Shown: piece by piece, positions 12,420-23,054 of the stretch
How the letters are laid out: every line of letters starts with the position of its first letter
Position numbering within the stretch: the stretch's first letter is position 1
DNA from: Siphonodentalium dalli
Taxonomy: Eukaryota > Mollusca > Scaphopoda > Gadilida > Siphonodentaliidae
NCBI GenBank assembly: GCA_032622095.1
Contig: CP136061.1
Coordinates: 125,376,754 to 125,440,753, forward strand
Reading direction: 5' to 3'
Length of the DNA: 64,000 nucleotides
Notes under the pieces: generated by a model
The model's database searches: none
What the model was told of the DNA's origin: nothing
What the model saw: the letters and a program-made list of their open reading frames with translations, nothing else
Made by a program: the position numbers and the translations under genes

Positions 12420-12605
12420 TCACCCGTTACCCTTGGCAGCGGGTTGAAGAGAACGTGCTCGAACAATCAGGGGTAAATGAGTTCGTGAATCATCGGGAGA
12501 TATATGAATGACCATTGGACCGGCAGTCTCATCCAACCGTAACGTTATAACATAAAACAGGACTATGAGCAGCGAAGCCAGTACAGATATAGAGTACCAG
12601 TACAT
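12420..12605 (-). CDS. Candidate first exon of a type II membrane protein (weak)
   Basis: On the minus strand an ATG near 12605 opens a 61-codon frame. It begins MYWYSISVLASLLIVLFYVI, a short polar start then one hydrophobic segment, followed by a hydrophilic stretch. That layout is typical of the signal anchor of Golgi glycosyltransferases and sulfotransferases. Just before the in-frame stop is CCAAGG|GTAACG, which could be a splice donor. No downstream exon was recognised towards lower coordinates, so this is only a candidate and chance is possible. Confidence 0.22.
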   Translation of the reverse strand: MYWYSISVLASLLIVLFYVITLRLDETAGPMVIHISPDDSRTHLPLIVRARSLQPAAKGNG

Positions 12606-13619
12606 ATATGCTTGATGTATTCAAATACATTTGTATAAACGGACAACAAATCGTATGACTTACAAAGTCCGTACATGATGACGATTCTTTAAACTGTGCA
12701 ATTATACCAGGAAACCGAGATTATTACTTATAATTATATATCAGTGAATAATATCAACACTGAAAGTGCATTTATAATTCGAAATATCGTTATATATTAG
12801 GAACTTTATAGTGATTTAACATCGACGTCACGTATTGTCGTGACGAAATTACCACACTCAGCGTCCAATTCCGCCCTACTGTAATATATCAAATGCACTA
12901 ACGTTTTGGAATCCAATGGAGAAAATACAATAGAAAACGAAGTGCATGTAATTATAGTGAACTCTTTGGATGAGTATATTTTACCTACCATTGTCATGTC
13001 ATATCCTGTCACGTCTGTAAGTTGCTTGTCGGGTCAGTGGTTTCTAGTATATAATGAAATTATCCCTCAGTGCGGCCGTTCATTAAGTAACCCTTAATTT
13101 GTTTGCTGAATGCTGTCTCATATTCCGTTATAAAAGCATGAATTGGAATAGTCCAGTATTCATATGGAGGGATGTTTATGAAATATAAGCAGATACAAGA
13201 CAGACGAACAGATACAATTCATATTCTTCGAGGGAACTGTTCAGATAATAAATTCATCAAACAGCCTACATCTGTCGAACTTATGATATCAGCATATCCT
13301 AAGCAAACTACTCGTCTATGAGTAAAGCTATGGTTAAAGTCATGACATGAAATTGCTGAGGCGACGGTAGCCTCCACTAAATTAAACCATCTGACTATTA
13401 GTATATAATAAATGCGCCAACATTTCTCAATCGTGCGCTAAACTAACAAATCTACCAGTCTATCTATTGTGTCTTGTTCTCTCTTTGTGTAATTGCTTAT
13501 CTCTACTTATTTGGTCCACCCGACTAAAAAGAAACAATCATGTTGATGAAAGTATTATCCAGGAAGCTAGACACAATCTTTGTCCTAAGCAATGAACTGG
13601 TGATATGTTTATTTTGAAG
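12606..13619. other. Non-coding, no feature recognised
   Basis: A short + strand frame (about 12885-13096) contains a GTAAGT donor-like site at 13018, but no acceptor or protein family is recognisable. Confidence 0.4.
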
Positions 13620-14615
13620 GTCAAGGTCAGGTCTAGGTCACAATTTGACCCGTCCAAAACACTCCCCGGACAAAAGTACCCGTCGAAATCCGTCAGGTTT
13701 TACCCGATTTGACCTTGAATTGACCATTTTGAAGGTCAAGGTCAGGTTGGGGTCACGATTTGACCAATCCAAAAAACTGCTCGGACAAAAGTAACCCAAT
13801 GTATCAAATGTTGTCGAAATCCCGTCAAAATTCGCGATTTGACCTTGAATTGACAATTTTGAAGGTCAAGGTCAGGTTGGGATCACGATTTGACCCGTCC
13901 AAAACACTCCCTGAACAAAAGTAACCATAGGTATCAAATTTCGTCAAAATCCGTCTGGCAGTTTTCCCGGCCATAGCTAACAGACAAACAACAAACAAAC
14001 AACAAACAAACAGAAGTCCCAAAATATATATTAAACTAGCAGGTTGACCCGATTTGACCTTGAATTGTCCATTTTGAAGGTCAAGGTCAGATGGGGTCAC
14101 GATTTGACCCGTCCAAAACACTGCCCGGACACAAGTACCCGACAAAAGTACCCATCGAAATCCATCCGGTTTTACCCGATTTGACCTCGAATTGATCATT
14201 TTGAAGGTCAAGGTCAGGTCGGGATCACGACTCGACCCGTCCAAAACATCCAGTGGACAAAAGTAACCCCACGTATCAAATTTCGTCGAAATCCCATCAA
14301 AACTCGCGATTTGACCTTGAATTGACCCGATTTCAAGGTCAAGGTCATGTCGCACGGGCAAACGAATAGGCTTACGACACTCCCCATACGAAAGTATCCC
14401 CAGACACTAATTTTCATCGAAATCCCGTGATACTCGGGCGTTAGACCTTGAAATGACCCTTTTTAAGGTCACGTCGCACGGGCAAATTAACAGGCCCATG
14501 CCACTCCACGGCCGAAATTACCCCCACATACCAAGTTTCATCGAAATGGGTTCGGTCGTTTTCTAGTCCATCGCGAACACACAGACAGACACACAGATCT
14601 TCCAAAATATATAAT
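13620..14615 (-). repeat. Tandem block of AAGGTCAAGGTCA repeats with RTE-like ends
   Basis: Six or more units of roughly 110-150 bp carry 'gatttgaccttgaattgacc', 'ttttgaaggtcaaggtcagg', 'gtcacgatttgacccgtcc' and 'cggacaaaagtaccc'. Two segments (about 13925-14030 and 14505-14615) end 'ttcgtcgaaat...cggtcgtttt' type, 'acagacagac', then 'aaaatatataatagactagc'. In many animals that pattern is the 3' end of RTE-type retrotransposons or their SINEs. The long minus-strand open frame here is repeat shadow, not a gene. Confidence 0.65.
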
Positions 14616-15080
14616 AGACTAGCAGGTTAGCCCGCCACAGGCGGCGTTTGTCTGAAACATGACATTGTTTTGCTTTTCAATGAGTTAATTGTGTCTTTTT
14701 AATCAATGCCAACAATGTCGTTGTTGTTGGCATTCACGTTTGGGGGCCACCGGAATATTCCCACATTGCCGTAAAGAGAAAATAGCATATGTCGTTGTTG
14801 TTGGCATTCACGGCTTGTGGGCCACCCGAAAGCATTGTGTGTAAAAAATGTAGAACATAATAAAAAAAAGTAGATCCCGTCATACGGATATAAAAAATGT
14901 AGAGTTACGCCGGATCGGTCGTGAATCGATAGCGAAAACCCAGACGTAAGAATCACATTACGCACATACGCTCTTTATCAACTACACTGCGGATAGGAAC
15001 GCTCTTTAACTATCAACGCTATTAACCCCCGCAGTGCCGTTTGCGGTGATTTTGTTGATTGGGAGTGGAGAATGAGTTAT
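14616..15080. other. Non-coding with a short direct duplication
   Basis: 'atgtcgttgttgttggcatt' followed by cacg and a gggccacc segment occurs twice, near 14713 and 14790. The rest shows nothing recognisable. Confidence 0.5.
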
Positions 15081-15600
15081 TAGAGCTTGTCCAAAATGCG
15101 ACGTCGACCATTCCCGTGGGATGTTACCCTTAGATAGGAAGTTTGGTCTCAATCGGTGCAGGCGTTTTCGATTCTATAAAGTATATACACACATACACAC
15201 ATATATACATATATATTTATGCGGACAATTCGAGAACAGCGCTTTCGGAAAAAGTCGAAAAATTTGCAGAACTCCGTCATAAATCATCGGACCGTGACCA
15301 CATTCGAACTTGGCCCGAGTCTTCTCAAGTTTGAACCACATACCTACTATCAAGAAATGCTGTTGAACGCTGTTCAAGTTACCATTCGGACAACCCTCAA
15401 ACAACGATTACTAAGTCGAAAAAGGGGGCAACTCTAAAAAATCATCGGACCGTGACCATATTCGAACTTGGCCTGCGTCAAATGTGAACGAAATTAGGTT
15501 GAATATTGCTCAAGTTATCATGCGGACAAGGATGGATGGACGAACTCATGCACGCACAGACGGACGTGCTGACTATAATAGTCCTCCGAAATTTTTCGAT
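15081..15600 (+). repeat. Duplicated repeat segment with short microsatellite
   Basis: 'atcatcggaccgtgaccaya' plus 'ttcgaacttggcc' occurs near 15283 and 15440, each followed by 'tcaagttaycat(t/g)cggacaa'. A CA/TA-rich run lies at about 15183-15218. Near 15535 'ggatggacgaac' and 'cagacggacgtgctgac' resemble the imperfect tetranucleotide tails of retrotransposon 3' ends. Confidence 0.5.
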
Positions 15601-16389
15601 GGACAAAAACAAGCGAAAATGGTAACACTTAATCTGCATGATGGACTGCATCAGTGGATACCAGAGTTAACTGAGATCACAACAATCACATCATCGAAAT
15701 GAATGGTGATAATTTTGAATTTATATAGAGATCAGACGTCACCTAGGCGCCGACTTCATTTGATGCAGTTTCATCCCCAAGCAATCCTCCGAAAGAGTGC
15801 ATTGGATGCGCTGGCAGCTTTGAACCAAATTTCTCGACTTGGATTATCTTTTGGGGAGCATCTCTTGGGCATCCCAGGATTTCATGTTGAGACAAGACTT
15901 GTGGGTGAGTTACCAATGAAGAGCATAATACAAGAAGGAACCAAGCGTTATTTTCATTTTCGTTGGTTTTCTACAATCGAGGGGTAATGCGATCCATAAT
16001 TTTGCGTTCTTTTGATTTTATATTTCTTGATGCAAATGAACATACAAGTCAATTAGGATACTGACATAAAATAAGGCGTAGAAAACTCCCCGTTGAGTTG
16101 TTTTGATATTCCATTGTCCCCTGCCACAGCAGAGCGTGGTTTCAGCACACGTCGAAGAATCCTAACTGAGAGTAGATGTCGCTCAATAAAGAGACAGTTG
16201 ACGACTTTCTCACTATCCGCACATATATAGGCGCTACTCTTTCAACGTATTTCAACGATCGCGGTACGTACATGTACAGCAATATTGGAACGTAATCGGG
16301 AAACTTTCTTGTCGGCAGTCTAGAATGCCATGCCGGTTGGGAGAATAGAAACACACTAAATTTGGCCACGACCTTTAGTTATCAGAACA
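15601..16389. other. Region with an unassigned open frame (15703-15987, +)
   Basis: The + strand frame 15703-15987 encodes 94 residues with no motif I recognise, and it directly follows an in-frame stop. The rest probably includes the degraded 3' end of the neighbouring DIRS-like element on the minus strand. Confidence 0.25.
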
Positions 16390-17260
16390 CTGAGCATGCA
16401 TACCTGTGAAAATCACAAAACATACATGTCAAATTTCACCTTCCGGCCACTTCCTTTTTAACAGACTGGTTTCAAATATTGCCTAAAATCTTAGTTCTGT
16501 GGCACCACCTGCTCTAAGTGAATGAACGCCAATATTGACGCTTGCATCTGCGCTTTTGATACGACTTTTGATAGATTCACGAACTCTTGTGTAACTCAAA
16601 GGCATATTTTGAAAAACAAGCTGAAAATATATTCACATCGCGAACACACACCAGCTAATTTAACATATATCAACAACATAATATTGTATGGACACGCGCT
16701 AGTGTTGCCTTTAGCAATCAGAACTTCATCTCCATTTCTAAACTGATCAGTTTTATTTTTTTCAATACGAAGTCTGATGAATCTTAATCAAACTCAATAT
16801 GTGACATATTTAGATGAATGAGTTAGTCAAACCTCAGAAATCCAGCAAAAGCCAAAACACACATTGTTAAATCCATAACTACAAGCAAATTGGCACTAAA
16901 CTTGAACAGATCACAAAGCCAAAGTGACATTTCAGACGAAACAGGAACATTTCTTACCACCGCTGGCTTATTGTGTCTTTTTTGCTGAAGCTACTATATT
17001 TGTAACATGAATTAGAAGTAGGATGAGGCTTATTACATAAACCATGTATCCATTTTGTTCCACATACTGCCGATTCAACTGAACTGTAAGTCATACATAT
17101 GTCCAAAAGATGTGAGGTATAGGGCTACATGTACTAGTGAAGCTGGTAACGCACGTCCAACATGCGTCGCCACGAAAGCCTTCCAACGATTGAATGCATA
17201 ATAGTTTGTTTTTTTCACAGTATTTTGACTTCTTGAAAACATCCTTCGTTTTCCCAGCCA
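16390..17260 (-). pseudogene. DIRS-type tyrosine recombinase (decayed)
   Basis: Reading right to left, an N-terminal core-binding segment has YAFNRWKAFV and LPASLVHVALYLTSF (about 17250-17100). A catalytic segment NLLVVMDLTMCVLAFAGFLR then FDE (about 16900-16828) carries the first catalytic Arg. Next comes EKNKTDQFRNGDEVLIAKGN, then near 16505-16530 HSLRAGGAT, which holds the conserved H-x-x-R. The order and motifs match DIRS recombinases, which insert circular DNA copies without an integrase. Stops and frameshifts separate the pieces. The final His/Tyr region near 16390-16450 is too damaged to place the Tyr. Confidence 0.8.
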
Positions 17261-17335
17261 AACTGAAAAATTCGCTGGAACAGTTCTTCCTTTTGCATGT
17301 CGTCATCTGCAAAGAGAACATCTTCAACACGATAA

Positions 17336-17475
17336 TCACATACGAAAATCAATGTCCAAAGCGACGAAAATAGTATCGGGTCGCATGTGAAATAAACCCG
17401 AAACTGGCACTTCTGCTAAAACATCGTGCAAAAATATTGCTTGCTTAACAAAATCTTTGAATTTTCCGTCACCAT
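17336..17475 (-). pseudogene. C-terminal piece of the DIRS methyltransferase-like domain
   Basis: DGKFKDFVKQAIFLHDVLAE and HMRPDTIFVALDIDFRM continue, in the order seen in DIRS polyproteins, the domain that is cut at 18830 by the hAT-like element. The poly-G end of that element lies immediately next to the codons for Gly-Asp-Gly. Confidence 0.7.
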
Positions 17476-18820
17476 CAGGGGGGGGGGGGGGGGGGGGGGT
17501 CGGAAAAAATTTCCAGGCACGTATGATGATTTTTATTTTTTCCGGCCTCGGGGGACCCACCCACCCAATTTCTTCCGTTTCCGGCCTTTTTTTCCAGGCA
17601 ATTTTGGACACCCACCCTTTTTTTTCCGTTTCAGGAAGTTTTTTTCCGGTCAGTTTTGGACACCCACCCCCCTAAATTTGCGAAAATTATCAATTGAGCA
17701 ACCAAATAGCTGATTATCCTGCATTATCATAATTTATTGAACAATATTTGAATAGAACAGTGCATAATGAGATAACGATACTATTTGAATTTATCATATA
17801 AGTGTCATTAATCAAGAAATGTGTCAACATAATCACATTCAAGGGATATATAGGCAGAGTGCCAAAGTTTTTATTAACATTCATTTTCATAATATATAGT
17901 CACATGATCTAGTCACATAATCACACTTGAGTATTCTACATAATACATGGTACCGGTACAACAAATTTCAGATTATTTGATATTTTGATATTTGCTATGT
18001 GAAAAACAGTAATGCCCTAATTAATCAACTCCATAACCACAGCAGAATAATAGGTAATTTTTCAGGATTTAGTCGGAAATAGGGGAGAGCTTTCCGATGA
18101 ATGACAACAAGCCATATTTCTGACTAAATCCTGAAAAATTACCCATTATTCTGCTGTGGTTATGGAGTCGTTTAATTAGGGCATTACTGTATTGCTGGAA
18201 TCAAATTGTTTATCAAAACATGTGGAAATACAACTGTTCATCCCAGTTCATCCCAGTTTGAAGAATAATGCTAATACCAAACATAACCATGATATACCCG
18301 CGCTACTCTTCTTGGGGCATCTCAGAAACCAGAACTGAGGAAACATGTTATAGCGTGTAATGGCAGGCTGGTAGCCACTGCCTGAAGAAATAGGCTTCGT
18401 AATAATTGGGAATAATATGGATGGATAGCCCAATTTCACTTCATAGTCAAGTGTGCTTTCATTCTATTACTTATTTGCAGCTGAGTTCTGCATAGTTATT
18501 CTTATTTTGTTGTATCAGTAGATGGAATCCTGATTAAATTTTATTTTTCCAATAACGCAGTTTCTAGTTCTGTCAAGTTGAATTTGGGTTATTGTTGGCC
18601 ATTGTGCAACTGATCCAACTTCTGATAACCTCTATATGTAGTATAGCATTACTATTAACTATATATGACCCGTTTCTGTTCAAAACACATCAAAATAAGA
18701 CTGAATAGCAGGAATGGAATTTTTTTTTGGCATATGGAAAAAACTGCTTTTTGGACCCAAGAGACACCCACCCACCCCATCATACGTGCCTGGAAAAAAA
18801 TTCCGACCCCCCCCCCCCTG
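17476..18820. mobile_element. hAT-like non-autonomous element with poly-G/C terminal repeats
   Basis: The left end CAGGGGGG... runs into TCGGAAAAAATTTCCAGGCA and then CGTATGATG. The right end mirrors it: CATCATACGTGCCTGGAAAA, then aaaattccgacccc...cctg. The flanks carry an imperfect 8-9 bp duplication (GTCACCATC on the left, GTCACGATT on the right) inside the DIRS coding sequence. A CAGGG start and a roughly 8-bp duplication fit the hAT superfamily. The interior shows no transposase. GGACACCCACCC-type motifs recur near the left end and again, as GAGACACCCACCC, near the right. A hairpin MITE is nested inside. Confidence 0.75.
18007..18189. mobile_element. Hairpin MITE, 183 bp, mariner-like ends
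   Basis: It begins CAGTAATGCCCTAATTAA and ends with its reverse complement. The two arms of about 75 bp are nearly perfect mirrors separated by a loop of about 33 bp. The right flank is TA and the left is AA, so a TA duplication is possible but not intact. CAGT ends are common among Tc1/mariner MITEs. Confidence 0.85.
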
Positions 18821-18829
18821 TCACGATTG

Positions 18830-20180
18830 ACAATTAACAGCCAAAAAACCGTCGAAGGCCATTGTGGTATAACCAAAGTTCCAAATGCCTGCTCCTCTTC
18901 TATTTTAATATCCACTCTGGGAACCAGACGCGGAGGAGGGACCATCCAATTTCTCACTCCAGTCCAACTTTACATGAATGCGTCTATACCGTTCGTATTG
19001 TGACAATACAATTGATTATTTCGCATTTGGCGCTTTGTGAATCAGCAAAACGGTCCACCGTGTGTTCTCCCCACTGACCGTCAAGATACTCAAATATATC
19101 TTGACTGATACACCAACTGTCTTTAAATTTACTCAAAGCATCTGCTTTTTTTATTTTCGCTTCACGGTATCCACTCTACTTTGAGCGATGCTGAATTTTG
19201 CACAAATTCCAAAGCGATTTTATGGAGATCCAAAACTCTGCTACCAGACGGGATTATGAAAATTTAATTTCTATTGTCTGTTTTGAAATTAACACGACAT
19301 CCCTCTAAATGTGGTCCGAAATACTCTAAACGCGTGACCCAACGCCTCGGCTTCTCTCCATGTCGAACTCTTGTTTGATTCGAATGGTTTCCATCGACCA
19401 ATTAACTTGTTTCCATTACCGGAAATACATGTATGCAAAATCCGCATTCGAACTCGAATTTACAATCGGTAATCGCTGTCTGCGGTTCGAACATATCCAT
19501 TCTCATCAGATACACCGCACGCGCCTTCGTCGGAATTAAAATTTCCTATGTCGCCATAAGCTGGCTTTCCAATGGGGAAAAACCCACATGGAAACTTAAA
19601 AAGAGTGTCCGACCTGTGACTCAACGACTGGTTACTGGAAATAACTTTCCAATGTCGCCATAAACTGGCTTCTCGGTGTTAACAAACCGAAATGGAACGA
19701 TACAATTTTGCACACCACCATGCTCACGGTGCTCTGAATGAGCATGCACTGAATGAGCATATAATTGTCCGAAATTAGACCGCGCATTGTCGAATTTACT
19801 GACGCGCGCGCCCCGTAACCTGTCCCAGAAGCAATACTGTGTATTATATAATGAAAAGATGTGTCAAAATTAGATAAATTTTAATTTTCTCAAGTTGTCT
19901 TTCCAATAAAACAATCCAGTCGAACCTTCGCTGTTAATGTTAACAAAACATTCACAGGCTTGTCTCTCGTTAATGATATCATGCATAAATCTGGTATGAA
20001 GACAAACACAGTTGCTACTACAATTTTTAAAGATACAATTTGGCCAATCAAGATACTCAAATGCCGCACTTTGATCGCGGTTTTTCCGAGACATATTTCA
20101 TGTGTTAAAACATTCAAACCTTGTAATAAACGATGAACCCTTTCTTCTGAAACACTAATTTGACCAATTATCATGTCCAA
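18830..20180 (-). pseudogene. DIRS-type RNase H and methyltransferase-like region (decayed)
   Basis: Reading right to left, the RT connection segment has ISVSEERVHRLLQGLNVL (about 20160-20100) and HLSILIGQIVSLKIVV. A long damaged stretch follows. The RNase H core is at about 19290-19090: VNFKTDN, then SGSRVLDLHKIALE, then KVEWIPRE and KADALSKF. Next is DIFEYLDGQWGEHTVDRFAD, which opens the Dam-like methyltransferase region of DIRS elements, then NWMVPPPRLVPRVDIK and GTLVIPQWPSTVFWLL (to 18830). Several frameshifts are needed to connect these pieces. Confidence 0.75.
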
Positions 20181-20264
20181 ATATATACTAAGTCAAGTAG
20201 AGGTATGGCTTGACACTCAATTGCATTTGTCTTCCGCAATAATGAAACCGAATTTCCGCAAATC

Positions 20265-20871
20265 TCATTTCAGTGTCAAACTCAGTTTTTCAGCTTCGTC
20301 AAAACTGGATCTACCTGCGATTCTATCGTCCAAAAACATGATTAAACGATCTCCGGTATCTAGCCAATTCCCGCGTTGCTTAGTACAAACGAATCCGGCC
20401 AAACATAGAGCGAATGGCAAAACGTTAAAAGCGTAATATTTGATCCGTTTTTCGCCCTTTTTTGTTGTCTTCAAAAAACCAACTGAATCCGAGATTATCT
20501 CTCTGACTGTCAACTATAGACAGATGGTGATAAGCATTACGAATGTCAAACGATATTAAACAATCGCCTATCTTGAATAGAATACATGCTACGTATGGAT
20601 CTTCATAACGGAAGTGCTGTTTGTAAACACAGAGATTACTGTGTCTACAATCTAAAACCAAACGCCTTTTCCCTTTCCGATTTATTGCGACTGTTAAAGG
20701 ATTAACCACATATGGTGGGGCTTCAACTTCTGTGATACAGCCTTTGCTTAAAAGCTTTTGAATTTCCTCTCCAACAAAATCATGATCTTCCCTCGCCGAT
20801 TTGTTTTTTGTCAAAATTGTTCCACTGGGCTTGGACACAAAAGGAATGACATAACCCGAATCTATTGACAT
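20265..20871 (-). pseudogene. DIRS-type reverse transcriptase (frameshifted)
   Basis: The first frame (20871-20425) holds NPLTVAINRKGKRRLVLDCR, HSNLCVYKQHFRYEDPYVAC and CLISFDIRNAYHHLSI, covering RT motifs 1-3 including the first catalytic Asp (SFDIRNAY). A shifted frame (to 20265) holds YAFNVLPFALCLAGFVCTK, then MFLDDRIAG at about 20320-20341. FLDD replaces the usual YLDD catalytic box. A frameshift near 20440-20500 separates the two, so it is not translatable as it stands. Confidence 0.85.
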
Positions 20872-21012
20872 AATTTATGAACTTGCCCCGATTTCCCGCC
20901 AATATTCTTTGGCGCGGTTTAAACAGCCCCCCCCCCCCCCCCCACCCACTGGGGCAATTACCTGTGCCTCCTCAATGTTTAGTGGAGAACGATTTGCTCT
21001 GGTTTAGAACGA
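20872..21012 (-). other. DIRS spacer with a poly-C run
   Basis: A run of about 19 cytosines lies near 20926-20943, followed by CACCCACTGGGG. It sits between the RT start and the inserted T1 element. Confidence 0.4.
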
Positions 21013-21512
21013 TTAAAGACACGGTTGGCCTTGGCGGTGGGTATCCTGTGAAAATATCTCCACCCGTCAAAAACCGCCACAAACAGAAAGAACATCAAAA
21101 TGTAGATAGACTTTGTCCGTATACAAATAAGAAATATCGCATAAACAGTATGTTATGGTCATATGTTTGACCATTGTTATGTAAACAAAAGCATAAAAAG
21201 TAACTTTTCTGGTGTTTGTTTATATTATGATGGTAAACATAAAGAGCGTTCTTTGTTGGAGAATACCTGATATGGAACTAATAAAGAGCGTTTATGACAT
21301 TTGTGTGTGATTAGCCGGTATAATTGTGCTGTCTGTAACACACTCAGTCTCTTGCTTAGGTAAAATATAGTAGGTCTTTATGATAACATGCTGTGTGCGC
21401 GATGGTCATGGTATATATGAACGGAACTGTATGCGTTTTAATGTTTTTTCTGTTTACGGTGTTTGGAACAAATATGAATATTTTCGACAATTAAGGCCGC
21501 AAGTGCCTTTAA
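21013..21512 (-). mobile_element. TTAA-flanked element T1, copy 2
   Basis: TTAA at 21013-21016 and 21509-21512 encloses a copy in the opposite orientation to copy 1. Its ends are AGACACGGTTGGCC and GCCGCAAGTGCCT. It lies within the DIRS element, between the reverse transcriptase and Gag parts, so it is younger than that element. Confidence 0.85.
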
Positions 21513-21570
21513 GATCGTCCCTGCTCAATTCAAATGAAACATTATAAGTATTGAAACTACTTATCTGATT

Positions 21571-21946
21571 AGGAATCACTGAACGAAATGGTTTCCCATA
21601 GGCGACAGTGTTAACGTTTCGGCCAAATTCACTGAATTGAAGCCTGCAGGCCATACCAGTGATGTTTACCCAGCTAGATTGACACCAGTTTATCACGAAA
21701 ATGCAAGAAAATCATAGGTGATGTGTTTACCTTTTTAAAATAAATCCCCAAGTCTACGACAGGGCTATCTCACAGCCAAATTTGATCTGGAAAAACCCAG
21801 AACTACAGCAGCCAGTTAAATAAATTTCCCGCTCACAAAAATCCATTCCCCCATTCAGTTTAAATTATTTAGATATTGTGTACAAATCAAATAAACGCGA
21901 TGTCATCCTTTAATAACGTGTCGCATGTATCAGGTGAATGTCATTC
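21571..21946 (-). repeat. DIRS-family spacer sequence, copy 1 of 3
   Basis: It starts 'aggaatcactgaac' (on +). The same roughly 375-390 bp sequence recurs at 44973-45360 and 47352-47745, each time next to the end of the Gag frame. It has no coding content. Confidence 0.75.
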
Positions 21947-21947
21947 T

Positions 21948-22353
21948 TCAGTTACCTTCACCTTTAGCATTCCACGGTGTACTCGCTCCCCGACTCTGGA
22001 ACACATTTAGCTCCCTGATTCCATTAGCAGCGCGGCAGTTCCTCACTTCCGGACACTGTGCCCTATAATGTCCTGGCTTATTGCACGAAAAACATAACCC
22101 TCTTTCTGTCGTGTAGCTATATGACAAATGACCAGCTGACATCGGCAATACATAAGGTGCCATGTTTGGACCAACAAAGCGCAGGAAGATTTCCACTTTT
22201 TGCCTTTGCAGTTGACTTGACCTTCTCCATCCTAGCAACAACCGCCACTGACGCCCTCAACCGTTTCTCGTCATCAGAATCAGCCGTCAAAGGATTCATT
22301 GTATACCCCCCCCGCGACGGTTTTCCAGCCTCTCTCTGTGGAGTCGGCGATTA
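21948..22353 (-). pseudogene. Gag-like C-terminus with CCHC zinc knuckle (DIRS family)
   Basis: The knuckle reads CFSCNKPGHYRAQC, spacing C-x2-C-x4-H-x4-C (about 22100-22050), followed by a Pro/Arg-rich end and a stop near 21948. Upstream, in another frame, is ADSDDEKRLRASVAVVARME and KVKSTAKAK, the charged segment usual before the knuckle in DIRS Gag. The two frames overlap and need a net +1 shift near the A-run of 'ggcaaaaagtgg' (about 22197-22210). A second copy at 45998-46390 shows the same offset. Confidence 0.75.
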
Positions 22354-22440
22354 TGTTTCTGACGGGTTTTAACTTATAGAATACCGTCAGCAACCAGCTC
22401 GTTTTAACGCCCTAGAGCCACGGAGCTTTCTCGGTGTAAA

Positions 22441-23054
22441 CATATTTATTTATCTAAATCATGCACATTAATTAACAGAGTTGTATAATATATATAAAGT
22501 GTGATGCTTATATTAGCCATTTCCCCATCTTTGTCATACACATGTGGTGGTGTCTTTATTGCTTTTTCATAATGTTCTTTTCCCAGTTAGATTTTGTTTT
22601 TATTTAAATTTTTCTATCTTATTATAAGTGTCAGTCATCTGGGGCATAGACTGTCCAACAGTAACCTATAATAATGGTCACTGTTGGGCAGTCCACGCAT
22701 CAGATGAACTGAATTGTTACTACCATTTGTTTGTGACCTGACCATTGACTCCACTCGAGCAGTTTCCAATAATCATAGCATAATTAACGTTTCAAGATCG
22801 ATACGACAAGAGTGATGTATCGTATGTATATACTTATTACGAGCAATTCCAGATGATCATGCCCGAAAACCGAATAGGATATATGAGATATTTTCTAATT
22901 TTCTGAATTGTTCTGTATATCTAGTCACCTCGACGTGACAATGTGATTTTGTGCACTCGTCTTGATTCATTTATAAGCAGAATTATCATTTATGTATCTG
23001 TATTTATTTATACGTATTCAAACTTATTAATACAGAGAGCGACTTAGGTAAAGT
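22441..23054 (-). other. Probable 3' untranslated region of the non-LTR element, with a hairpin
   Basis: AT-rich and non-coding. At about 22635-22708 CATCTGGGGCATAGACTGTC and CAACAGTAACC are mirrored by GGTCACTGTTG, GGCAGTCCACGCATCAGATG, making an imperfect hairpin of about 31-bp arms. The border with the DIRS element was not located exactly. Confidence 0.5.

Larger units (their letters stand above)
16390..22440 (-). mobile_element. DIRS-like tyrosine-recombinase retrotransposon (decayed, interrupted)
   Basis: Read on the minus strand the order is Gag C-terminus with a CCHC knuckle (22353-21948), a non-coding spacer (about 21946-21571), reverse transcriptase (20871-20265), RNase H (about 20180-19090), a methyltransferase-like domain (about 19090-18830 and 17475-17336) and a tyrosine recombinase (about 17260-16390). 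This is the known order of DIRS1-type elements. It is broken by a T1 TTAA element (21013-21512), an hAT-like element (17476-18820) and many frameshifts and stops. Outer termini were not identified; the limits given are those of recognisable coding parts. Confidence 0.85.

Noticed and set aside
12806-13097. Possible exon with a GTAAGT donor at 13018 on +
   Set aside because: There is an upstream stop at 12882, no acceptor and no recognisable protein, and an opposing frame covers the same bases.
13638-14417. Minus-strand open frames up to 178 codons with repeated DLTLTFKM/NSRSNR phrases
   Set aside because: They are translations of the AAGGTCAAGGTCA tandem repeat. The same phrases recur in several frames and no protein family fits.
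17336-17713. Proline/glycine-rich frames on both strands
   Set aside because: They result from the poly-G end of the hAT-like element and its purine-pyrimidine-biased flank. Only the minus-strand piece 17336-17475 has DIRS similarity.
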